From Bacteroidales bacterium (lineage in GTDB: Bacteria; Bacteroidota; Bacteroidia; Bacteroidales; Dysgonomonadaceae): a DNA stretch of 6,135 bases. This document shows positions 1 through 5,350 of this stretch, in pieces. A model generated the notes under the pieces. The model was not told where the DNA came from, made no database searches, and worked only from the letters and a program-made list of their open reading frames with translations. Numbering within the stretch: position 1 is the stretch's first letter; every line of letters starts with the position of its first letter. The position numbers and the translations under genes were made by a program. The stretch covers positions 1-6,135 of the forward strand of contig JAAYTC010000324.1 in assembly GCA_012518155.1 (NCBI GenBank), in the 5' to 3' direction.

Positions 1-321
1 TCCACGCAGGCAACCACCTTCCTGACTACCGCCTCAGTCAAAATTTTCGGATTGGGTGCACTGGCATTTATTATTGCCACTTGCACGGGAGTGATTTTCG
101 TGAAGGTCATGAACCTCTTCTTAAAGGAAGAGAACAAAATTAATCCGCTCATCGGTAACGCGGGCGTATCGGCAGTACCCGGATCGGCACGTATGTCGCA
201 GATCGTAGGCTTGGAATACGACTCTACCAACCACTTGCTGATGCATGCCATGGGACCCAACGTGGCGGGTGTCATAGCCTCGACGGTAGCCGCCGGGCTA
301 TTGCTCGGTTTCTTGTATTAA
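1..321 (+). CDS. Sodium-translocating decarboxylase beta subunit, C-terminal part (5' end cut by window)
   Basis: The reading frame is open from base 1 and ends at TAA 319-321, so the true start lies upstream; 106 residues are visible. They match the C-terminus of the OadB/GcdB/MmdB family, the membrane subunit that decarboxylates carboxybiotin and exports Na+. Seen directly are a hydrophobic helix (about residues 15-38), then KINPLIGNAGVSAVP and NHLLMHAMGPNVAGVI. The family's functional polar residues, known from Klebsiella OadB as Asn373, Gly377, Ser382 and Arg389, are present with the same spacing (here N48, G52, S57, R64 of the visible part). The motif style resembles the glutaconyl-/methylmalonyl-CoA decarboxylase beta subunits more than the next gene does. 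The next gene, a paralogue, starts 22 bases downstream, so the two are probably cotranscribed. Which acid is decarboxylated cannot be told from this fragment. Confidence 0.9.
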   Translation, partial: STQATTFLTTASVKIFGLGALAFIIATCTGVIFVKVMNLFLKEENKINPLIGNAGVSAVPGSARMSQIVGLEYDSTNHLLMHAMGPNVAGVIASTVAAGLLLGFLY

Positions 322-343
322 CAGATAATAATAACGCGTATTC

Positions 344-1495
344 ATGGGAATAGAACAACTGATGCCTGCTCTTGCCGGGATGACCTGGCAACATCTGGTA
401 ATGATAGGCGTGGGACTGGTCTTGATTTACTTGGCCATCGCGAAAAATTATGAACCCACGCTGCTCTTGCCGATGGGATTTGGTGCTATCTTGGTTAATA
501 TCCCGCTCTCTTCGGCCATTACCCAGCTCGACCCGGCAACGGGAGAGGTAGTTGAGGGAGTGCTTAATATCTTTTTCGACGCGGGGATAGCCACCGAGAT
601 TTTCCCGCTGTTGATTTTTATAGCGATCGGGGCGATGATCGATTTCTCACCGCTTTTCCGCAACCCCTCGCTCCTTTTATTTGGAGCGGCAGCACAGTTC
701 GGTATCTTTATCACGATGGTGCTCGCAGCACTGCTAGGATACGACATACGGGAAGCGGCCTCAATCGGTATTATCGGCGCGGCAGACGGACCAACCTCCA
801 TTGTTGTAGCCTCGCGGTTTGCACCCCATCTATTGGGTCCAATCTCGGTGGCGGCATACTCTTACATGGCGTTGGTGCCCATCATTCAACCACCGGTGAT
901 TCGCTTGCTCACCTCACGGAAGGAACGGTTGATTAGGATGTCGAGCGATTCCAACAAGCGGATATCGAAGAAGGCTCTTATTGCTTTCCCTATCGTGATC
1001 ACGATCGCCGCGGGGATCATTGCACCCTCGTCGCTTGCCTTAATCGGCTTCTTGATGTTTGGTAACCTGATACGAGAGTGCGGTGTGTTGAATAAACTAT
1101 CGCTGTCGGCGCAAAATGAATTATCGAGCCTGGTTACGATTCTTTTAGGAATCACCATCGCGAGCACAATGACTGCCGAGCGGTTCGTTCGTCTCGACAC
1201 GCTACTAATTATAGGGCTAGGTCTTTTCGCTTTCGTGTTCGACACTTTTGGAGGGGTTATCTTTGCCAAGTTCTTAAACCTGTTCCGATCGGAAGGAAAC
1301 AAGATTAACCCAATGGTGGGTGCCTGCGGTATCTCCGCGTTTCCCATGTCGGCACGCGTGATCCATCAGATGGGGCAGAAAGAAGACCCCTATAACTACT
1401 TGTTGATGCCTGCCATCAGTACCAACGTGGGGGGGCAGATCGGATCAGTTGTGGCTGGAGGTATCATCCTTACACTCGTGCCGCTACTGGCGTAA
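344..1495 (+). CDS. oadB: Sodium-translocating decarboxylase beta subunit, complete
   Basis: A 383-residue polytopic membrane protein of the OadB/MmdB/GcdB family. These proteins remove CO2 from carboxybiotin and use the energy to pump Na+ out of the cell. Visible motifs are GAADGPTSIV (Asp148, matching the Na+-site Asp203 of Klebsiella OadB), AAYSYMALVP with IIQPP (171-184), and KINPMVGACGISAFPMSAR. In the last motif N322, G326, S331 and R338 match the known Asn/Gly/Ser/Arg set at identical spacing. The C-terminus is a Gly-rich helix. Length fits the shorter GcdB/MmdB-like members; Klebsiella OadB is about 433 residues. The ATG at 344 gives a normal N-terminal hydrophobic segment, and no Shine-Dalgarno is seen. 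It lies between a second beta subunit (ends at 321) and a small gamma-like gene (starts at 1539). The substrate (oxaloacetate, methylmalonyl-CoA or another) is unresolved, so the symbol denotes the family only. Confidence 0.9.
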   Translation: MGIEQLMPALAGMTWQHLVMIGVGLVLIYLAIAKNYEPTLLLPMGFGAILVNIPLSSAITQLDPATGEVVEGVLNIFFDAGIATEIFPLLIFIAIGAMIDFSPLFRNPSLLLFGAAAQFGIFITMVLAALLGYDIREAASIGIIGAADGPTSIVVASRFAPHLLGPISVAAYSYMALVPIIQPPVIRLLTSRKERLIRMSSDSNKRISKKALIAFPIVITIAAGIIAPSSLALIGFLMFGNLIRECGVLNKLSLSAQNELSSLVTILLGITIASTMTAERFVRLDTLLIIGLGLFAFVFDTFGGVIFAKFLNLFRSEGNKINPMVGACGISAFPMSARVIHQMGQKEDPYNYLLMPAISTNVGGQIGSVVAGGIILTLVPLLA

Positions 1496-1538
1496 GTAAG
1501 TGCCGGTATGTCGATCGAAAAATTAAAAAATTAAAAAG

Positions 1539-1682
1539 ATGACAACAACGCTACAACAAGCTTTATTCGTCGCCGGAGTCGGTATCGTGGGAATCTTTGC
1601 ATTCATGGCAATCTTCTACCTGTTGATTCTCGCGTTAGATAAATATCTCCCGCATAAAGAAGAAGAGGAAGAAACGAATTAA
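1539..1682 (+). CDS. Small OadG-like (gamma) membrane subunit, 47 residues
   Basis: A short gene of ATG, 46 further codons and TAA that starts 43 bases after the beta subunit and ends just before the terminator. The protein begins MTTTLQQALFVAGVGIVGIF, has a single transmembrane helix at about residues 8-33, then a charged tail (DKYLPHKEEEEETN). This is the plan of gamma subunits of Na+-pumping decarboxylases: an N-terminal anchor and a cytoplasmic tail, which assemble the alpha and beta subunits. It is much shorter than Klebsiella OadG (about 80 residues) and lacks the Pro/Ala linker and His-rich zinc-binding end. It fits the short class annotated as OadG-related small transporter subunits. 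The last-gene position after oadB, the A-rich leader (AATTAAAAAATTAAAAAG) and the clean membrane topology make chance unlikely. The exact role is inferred from context. Confidence 0.8.
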   Translation: MTTTLQQALFVAGVGIVGIFAFMAIFYLLILALDKYLPHKEEEEETN

Positions 1683-1690
1683 CTGTTAGA

Positions 1691-1722
1691 AAAGGCTGCT
1701 CCACGATAGAGCAGCCTTTTTT
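1691..1722 (+). terminator. Intrinsic terminator of the decarboxylase operon
   Basis: An 11-bp perfect stem, AAAGGCTGCTC (1691-1701) pairing with GAGCAGCCTTT (1709-1719), encloses a 7-base loop and runs into six T's (1717-1722). It begins 8 bases after the gamma-like gene's stop. Read on the minus strand, the same hairpin is followed by only four T's, so it may also serve, less strongly, as the end of the convergent nadK transcript, whose stop lies 23 bases away. Confidence 0.92.
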
Positions 1723-1745
1723 ATTCGAAAATGTAGATGGAGCGG

Positions 1746-2642
1746 TTAGCCGTACTGTTTTCGGACATCCGCCCCCCACATTAGTTTGTCGCGCAACGTC
1801 TCGTAAAAGGTGTGCCCCACCCTTTTTACTACTCGAAGGGTATAATCGCCCCGTCTCACTTGGATACTGACCGACTCATCCAACACTCTCGATTGGCCAT
1901 CCACAGAGACCAAAAACATATGGCTGCGGCTCTCTACTTTTAAAGAGATTATGCTGCTATCGTCAACCACCAATGATCTCGATGTAAGGTTATGAGGGGC
2001 AATCGCCGATAGGATAATGCTCGGAATAGTTGGGGATAAAATGGAGCCACCGATGCTAAGTGAGTAGGCCGTGGAACCGGTAGGAGTCGCTATTACCAAC
2101 CCGTCGGCTTGATAAGAGGTTAAGTAATCATTATTAATATAGGCATGTATCGACAACATCGATGCAGTATCCTGCTTCAGGATGGCCACTTCGTTTAACG
2201 CGTGTTCGTTGAAATATTCGGGTGGGAACGCCTCGTCGGTGCTCATTTTTAAAAGTGCCCGTTCCTCCACCCGGTAATTGTTATTCATCACCTCCTGTAG
2301 TGTTTCTTCCAGGTCGGCATAATTAATGGCAGCCAAAAAACCCAATCTCCCCGTGTTAATCCCGAGAATGGGTATGCGGGAATTTCCGACGCTTGTAGCG
2401 GTTCTTAAGAAAGTACCATCGCCACCCACGCTCACCACCATATCCACTTCAGGCAAGCTCTCCGTGAGCTCACAAAGAGGCGATATTTCCTGTTGTAAAT
2501 GCAGGGGCAGGCTCTGAAAAAAATTCTCGGGCAAACATAGTTCCCCTCCATGCCTCCTGATAGCATCGCATACTCCAAGTATCTGCTCTTCTGCCTTGGC
2601 AGTCCTATCAGGAAACATACTTCCGAATAAAGCGAATCTCAT
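1746..2642 (-). CDS. nadK: NAD kinase
   Basis: This cytoplasmic enzyme phosphorylates NAD at the 2'-hydroxyl of its adenosine ribose to make NADP. The 298-residue length is typical. Family motifs appear in order: SVGGDGTFLR at 71-80 with catalytic Asp75, GINTGRLGFLA at 94-104, the NE pair at 150-151 (HALNEVAI), ADGLVIATPTGSTAYSLSIGG at about 179-199, and VSVDGQ at 245-250. The N-terminus MRFALFGSMF is the expected first strand of the Rossmann-like domain, which supports the ATG at 2642. The ACT-like gene upstream ends 54 bases before this start, so the two probably form one minus-strand operon, although a separate promoter in the gap is possible. Its 3' end faces the decarboxylase operon across the terminator. 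All key motifs are intact and nothing looks degraded. Confidence 0.97.
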   Translation of the reverse strand: MRFALFGSMFPDRTAKAEEQILGVCDAIRRHGGELCLPENFFQSLPLHLQQEISPLCELTESLPEVDMVVSVGGDGTFLRTATSVGNSRIPILGINTGRLGFLAAINYADLEETLQEVMNNNYRVEERALLKMSTDEAFPPEYFNEHALNEVAILKQDTASMLSIHAYINNDYLTSYQADGLVIATPTGSTAYSLSIGGSILSPTIPSIILSAIAPHNLTSRSLVVDDSSIISLKVESRSHMFLVSVDGQSRVLDESVSIQVRRGDYTLRVVKRVGHTFYETLRDKLMWGADVRKQYG

Positions 2643-2662
2643 ATTATATTTATTTTTGTCTG

Positions 2663-2692
2663 CAAATACATCGACCTACCGTATTGGTCAAA
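2663..2692 (-). promoter_or_regulatory. Possible nadK promoter (Bacteroidetes -33/-7)
   Basis: On the minus strand TTTG (2692-2689) is followed after 18 bases by TGTATTTG (2670-2663). This is one mismatch from the Bacteroidetes -7 consensus TAnnTTTG, with a spacer slightly shorter than the usual 19-21. It lies entirely in the gap between the ACT-like gene and nadK and would leave a leader of only about 15 bases. It is a pattern match only; nadK may simply be read from the upstream promoter. Confidence 0.3.
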
Positions 2693-2696
2693 CCAC

Positions 2697-3074
2697 CTAC
2701 ATTTCCAAGTAATACAACAATTCTGCCAACCGCTCTTTTTGTGTGTCCGTTACCTCTCCTTCCCGTGAGAAATAGTAAATCACCTTATAGTCGAACCGTT
2801 CAAAACCTCTCAATATCAAGGTTAGGTCCTCTACATCAAATTTCAGTGAAACCAAAAAAACCTCACGGCTCGAAAGTGGCATCACGCATAATGCCATCAC
2901 GTGTGCATTATTGCTCTCCACGATACGAGCTATTTCCGTGAGCATATAATCCTCGGGCTTAACCTCCAGGATTATAATCGATCTTTCCGATTCGGAAAGT
3001 TCCGTAAATTGCTCATGAGTAGGAGGATTACCGGCTCTTGCAATTTGATTTTTGATAAATTCTTTGGTCGACAT
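2697..3074 (-). CDS. ACT-like domain protein, apparently lacking a CBS pair
   Basis: A 125-residue soluble protein just upstream of nadK. Residues 32-102 alternate as an ACT fold: strand SIIILEV (32-38), helix MLTEIARIVESNN (44-56), strands HVMALCVMPL and EVFLVSLKF, helix DLTLILRGFERFDY, and strand KVIYYF. The end is a charged helix (DTQKERLAELLYYLEM). ACT domains usually bind small ligands such as amino acids and regulate enzymes or transport. From memory of Bacteroides-type genomes, the gene between nadK and pdxJ encodes about 220 residues with two CBS domains followed by this ACT-like part. Here only about 30 residues precede the ACT part and no CBS motif is visible, so this is a short form. 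The start MSTKEFIKNQI resembles how the long form begins, which would suggest an internal in-frame loss, but that is inference. The frame is intact and a good promoter lies upstream. Function is unknown. Confidence 0.8.
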   Translation of the reverse strand: MSTKEFIKNQIARAGNPPTHEQFTELSESERSIIILEVKPEDYMLTEIARIVESNNAHVMALCVMPLSSREVFLVSLKFDVEDLTLILRGFERFDYKVIYYFSREGEVTDTQKERLAELLYYLEM

Positions 3075-3116
3075 TACGTAAAACGGTTATTTCGTATTAC
3101 TTTTGTATTTGTTTTA

Positions 3117-3180
3117 CAAAGATAGTTCAAGCCGAGAGCAGTGTCTAATTATGAACAATGCCGAGGCGCATCCTATCCTT
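3117..3180. repeat. Intergenic repeat unit A with inverted ends
   Basis: The unit opens with CAAAGATAG (3117-3125) and closes with CTATCCTT (3173-3180), which pairs with AAAGATAG at 7 of 8 positions. Inside, AGCAGTG (3137-3143) is followed 22 bases on by TGCCGAG (3159-3165). The same two words recur in the same order in unit B. GCCGAG also appears at 3131-3136. Similar CAAAGATAG-bounded elements are, as I recall, scattered between genes in Bacteroidales. The left end also reads TATCTTTG on the minus strand, a perfect -7 box for the ACT-nadK operon, but no TTTG lies at the right distance upstream of it. Confidence 0.55.
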
Positions 3181-3183
3181 ATA

Positions 3184-3214
3184 CAAAGATAGTGCACTAT
3201 TTCGTTAAGCCAAA
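3184..3214 (-). promoter_or_regulatory. Promoter of the ACT-nadK operon
   Basis: On the minus strand TTTG (3214-3211), a 19-base spacer and TATCTTTG (3191-3184) match the Bacteroidetes -33/-7 consensus (TTTG, then TAnnTTTG) exactly, with normal spacing. Transcription would start near 3177 and give a leader of about 100 bases that passes through repeat unit A before the ATG at 3074. A second TATCTTTG at 3124-3117 is closer to the gene but lacks a -33 partner. Confidence 0.6.
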
Positions 3215-3286
3215 ATAACGAGTAAGCGATAGCAGTGCCAAGCTTGTTTGAAAATTGCCGAGCGTGAGTTATTTTTTCGCTACCGT

Positions 3287-3294
3287 TTTCTTTG
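3287..3294 (+). promoter_or_regulatory. Weak -7 candidate for pdxJ
   Basis: TTTCTTTG is one base from the consensus TAnnTTTG and lies 22 bases before the pdxJ start, so the leader would be very short. No TTTG is found 19-21 bases upstream, so this is only a suggestion. It coincides with the right end of repeat unit B. Confidence 0.2.
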
Positions 3295-3316
3295 TAAATG
3301 ATTTTTTAAGCAGTAT

Positions 3317-4048
3317 ATGACCAGATTAAGTGTAAATATTAACAAGGTTGCCACGTTACGTAATTCTCGGGGGGGCAACATACCCAATGTCGTACAAGTG
3401 GCAATAGATTGTCAACTCTTTGGTGCGGATGGCATTACGGTGCATCCTCGGCCCGATGAAAGGCATATTCGATACGCCGACGTGCATGATTTGCAATCGA
3501 AAGTACACACGGAATTTAATATCGAAGGTAACCCCACCCCGGAGTTTGTCTCCCTGATTCGGAAAATACGGCCGACGCAAGTAACGCTCGTCCCGGATGC
3601 ACACGATACCCTCACCTCCGACACGGGGTGGGATACAGTAACTCATCAGGAATTCCTCACCGATATCGTGAACGAATTCCAAGCGATGGGTGTCCGTACC
3701 TCAATTTTCGTGAACGCCGACCTAGAAATGATACGAATGGCTTCGCGTATAGGTGCCGACCGGATTGAACTCTACACCGGCCCTTATGCCGAGGAGTACG
3801 CGGCTGATCGCGAAAAAGCTCTTGCACCTTACCTTGAAGCGGCCGTCCTGGCAAAGAACCTTGGGCTGGGAGTGAACGCGGGACACGATTTAAACCTGGA
3901 GAACCTCCAATACATTTCTGATAATATCCCTTGGTTGAAGGAGGTATCCATCGGACACTCGCTAATAAGTGACGCGCTCTACCTGGGGTTAAAAGAAACA
4001 ATAAAAGCGTATAAAAATTGTTTAAAAGTGGCTCCCAGTGAGGTTTGA
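3317..4048 (+). CDS. pdxJ: Pyridoxine 5'-phosphate synthase
   Basis: PdxJ condenses 1-deoxy-D-xylulose 5-phosphate with 3-amino-2-oxopropyl phosphate to form pyridoxine 5'-phosphate, the last ring-forming step of DXP-dependent vitamin B6 synthesis in the cytoplasm. The protein has 243 residues, the usual length for this TIM-barrel family. Visible signatures are the start MTRLSVNINKVATLRNSRG, GITVHPRPDERHIR (His43), EFNIEGNP (Glu70), a strand with VTLVPD, VNAGHDLNLENL (His190) and SIGHSLISDALYLGL near the end. His43, Glu70 and His190 correspond to the known catalytic His/Glu/His set. The ATG at 3317 puts the first strand exactly at the N-terminus. It is transcribed away from the ACT-nadK operon and is followed after 137 bases by exbB, with no clear terminator between them, so some read-through is possible. 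Confidence 0.97.
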   Translation: MTRLSVNINKVATLRNSRGGNIPNVVQVAIDCQLFGADGITVHPRPDERHIRYADVHDLQSKVHTEFNIEGNPTPEFVSLIRKIRPTQVTLVPDAHDTLTSDTGWDTVTHQEFLTDIVNEFQAMGVRTSIFVNADLEMIRMASRIGADRIELYTGPYAEEYAADREKALAPYLEAAVLAKNLGLGVNAGHDLNLENLQYISDNIPWLKEVSIGHSLISDALYLGLKETIKAYKNCLKVAPSEV

Positions 4049-4070
4049 CCACTCAAATTATATATCTTTA
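4044..4070 (+). promoter_or_regulatory. Weak promoter candidate upstream of exbB
   Basis: TTTG (4044-4047, overlapping the pdxJ stop codon) and TATCTTTA (4063-4070, one base from TAnnTTTG) are separated by only 15 bases, shorter than normal. If used, it would give a leader of about 110 bases before exbB. The rest of the 137-base gap (4049-4185) shows no hairpin terminator or other convincing site. Confidence 0.2.
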
Positions 4071-4185
4071 TCGAAGTAAACCTGTTCATTAGCTTCCTTC
4101 TGGAGCGGAGAGTCAAAATCGGTTTACCGCGTTAGTTTTTCTTTCGAGAAAAAATATGTACCATTAAAATTAATTGAAAATCGGT

Positions 4186-4890
4186 ATGAATCTTTTGCAA
4201 ATACCCCTGCCGGCAGATACTGTTCAGGCAATTTATAACGCTGTTGGCGATGCCGGGATAGAGGCGGTTAGAATGAACGCTTTTGATCTGGCACTGAAGG
4301 GCGGATGGTTAATGATCGTATTGCTTATTCTTCTTTTGATGACGATCTACGTGCTGATCGAGCGAACGCTTGTTATCAATAAAGCGGACAAGGAAGATAG
4401 CTCGTTTATGAACCGAATAAAAGATTATATACACGATGGCAAGATCGATGCGGCGATAGCTCTTTGCCGTAATACCGACACCCCCTCGGCTCGTATGGTG
4501 GAGAAAGGTATTTCACGCTTGGGCCGGCCCACTGCCGATGTAATGTCGGCCATCGAAAATCAGGGTAATATCGAGATCTCAAAACTGGAGAAGGGACTCC
4601 CTGTGCTGGCAACTTCCGCTTCAGGAGCCCCTATGGTGGGTTTCCTGGGTACTGTAACCGGTATGGTGAGAGCCTTTATGGATATGGCCAGTGCCGGATC
4701 GAACGTGGATGTAAGTATCCTCTCAGCGGGTATTTATGAGGCGCTGGTAACCACGGTAGCGGGGTTAACCGTTGGAATCATCGCGCTTTTCGCGTACAAT
4801 TATTTGACTACCCGTATCAAGGGAATTGTCAACAGACTCGAAATGAGAATTATGGAATTTATGGACATCCTGAACGAACCGGCCGCGTAA
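4186..4890 (+). CDS. exbB: ExbB/TolQ/MotA-family proton channel protein
   Basis: This inner-membrane protein forms, with ExbD, the channel that uses ion-motive force to energise a TonB-like protein. The 234 residues contain three hydrophobic segments: helix 1 at about 41-59 (WLMIVLLILLLMTIYVLIE), helix 2 at about 139-163 and helix 3 at about 183-206. Signature stretches are GAPMVGFLGTVTGMVRAF and EALVTTVAGLTVGIIALFAYN. Thr156 and Thr190 align with the functionally important Thr148 and Thr181 of E. coli ExbB. A cytoplasmic loop of about 75 residues lies between helices 1 and 2. The ATG at 4186 is chosen over an in-frame TTG at 4174, which adds only four residues and has no supporting ribosome site. 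exbD begins 42 bases after the stop. The TolQ/ExbB distinction rests on the neighbours. Confidence 0.93.
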   Translation: MNLLQIPLPADTVQAIYNAVGDAGIEAVRMNAFDLALKGGWLMIVLLILLLMTIYVLIERTLVINKADKEDSSFMNRIKDYIHDGKIDAAIALCRNTDTPSARMVEKGISRLGRPTADVMSAIENQGNIEISKLEKGLPVLATSASGAPMVGFLGTVTGMVRAFMDMASAGSNVDVSILSAGIYEALVTTVAGLTVGIIALFAYNYLTTRIKGIVNRLEMRIMEFMDILNEPAA

Positions 4891-4932
4891 TCATCAAATC
4901 GAAGCATCAACAACTTATCAAATCAATCGGAT

Positions 4933-5340
4933 ATGGCATTAAAACAACGGTTTCAAATAGAGACGAATTTCAGCATGGCTTCCATGACGGACGTGATTTT
5001 CTTGCTGCTTATCTTCTTTATGATCACATCGACCATTGTGGTGCCAAATGCCATACAGGTATTGCTGCCCCGCTCGCAACAACAAGCGCAAGCAAAGCCG
5101 ATCACTCGGGTAACTATCGATCAGGATCTGAACTATTACGTGGCCAATGCCAACGAGACGGAACGACTGGTAGCGTTTGAGGAAATTACACCGTTCCTGC
5201 AATCCGTTTACACGGCCGATCCCAATATTTTTGTCGCGCTGTACGCCGATGAGAGTGTTCCCTACCGGGAAATCGTTCGAATACTGGATATTGCCAATCA
5301 GAACCAGTTCAAGATGGTACTAATGACGAGGCCTTACTAA
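4933..5340 (+). CDS. exbD: ExbD/TolR-family biopolymer transport protein
   Basis: A 135-residue partner of ExbB with one membrane helix and a periplasmic domain. The short cytoplasmic N-terminus leads into FSMASMTDVIFLLLIFFMIT. Asp20, at the start of the helix, is the family's essential protonatable residue (Asp25 in E. coli ExbD). After the helix (about 19-37) comes PNAIQVLLPRS, typical of ExbD/TolR, then a mixed alpha/beta periplasmic domain with VTIDQDLNYYV, IFVALYADESVPYREIVRILDIANQNQF and the closing strand KMVLMTRPY. All expected parts are present. tonB starts 10 bases after the stop, so translation of the two genes is probably linked. Confidence 0.94.
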   Translation: MALKQRFQIETNFSMASMTDVIFLLLIFFMITSTIVVPNAIQVLLPRSQQQAQAKPITRVTIDQDLNYYVANANETERLVAFEEITPFLQSVYTADPNIFVALYADESVPYREIVRILDIANQNQFKMVLMTRPY

Positions 5341-5350
5341 CAATTTCACG

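Larger units (their letters stand above)
3184..3294. repeat. Intergenic repeat unit B with nested inverted ends
   Basis: The unit begins with CAAAGATAGT (3184-3193), the same as the left end of unit A (shared TACAAAGATAGT), and ends with TTTTCTTTG (3286-3294), an approximate inverse. Nested inside is a perfect 8-bp inverted pair, AAAATAAC (3212-3219) and GTTATTTT (3268-3275). The core repeats unit A's order of AGCAGTG (3231-3237) then TGCCGAG (3256-3262), with 25 bases between word starts. Together units A and B fill nearly the whole 242-base spacer between the divergent genes. Whether they are copies of a genome-wide element cannot be judged from one window. Confidence 0.5.

Noticed and set aside
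52..54. TTG at 52 as the true start of the first beta-subunit fragment
   Set aside because: The frame is open to base 1 and the residues before it continue the family's hydrophobic helix, so this is an internal codon of a gene cut by the window edge.
448..1347. Minus-strand open frames at 448-801 and 886-1347
   Set aside because: They lie antisense inside the beta-subunit gene, show no family features and have low-complexity Ser/Ile/Lys composition typical of shadow frames.
1..1495. One beta-subunit gene broken by a frameshift or stop
   Set aside because: The first piece has a complete C-terminal domain with its own stop, and the second has a full N-terminus and its own copy of the same C-terminal motifs. 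They are two genes.
3075..3316. CRISPR array or riboswitch in the divergent spacer
   Set aside because: There are only two imperfect, unequal units and no regular spacers. No known riboswitch core, such as a thiamine, cobalamin or PreQ1 motif, is recognisable.
1746..4048. Signs of mobile elements or recent transfer
   Set aside because: No transposase, integrase, tRNA, attachment-site repeats or abrupt base-composition change was seen; the gene order looks like a conserved chromosomal locus.
3356..4052. Minus-strand open frames across pdxJ
   Set aside because: pdxJ is unmistakable on the plus strand, and the antisense products show no recognisable domain.
4174..4185. TTG start that would extend ExbB by four residues (MKIG)
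   Set aside because: An ATG lies four codons on at 4186, the extra residues add nothing to the fold, and neither start has a Shine-Dalgarno. ATG is the simpler choice.
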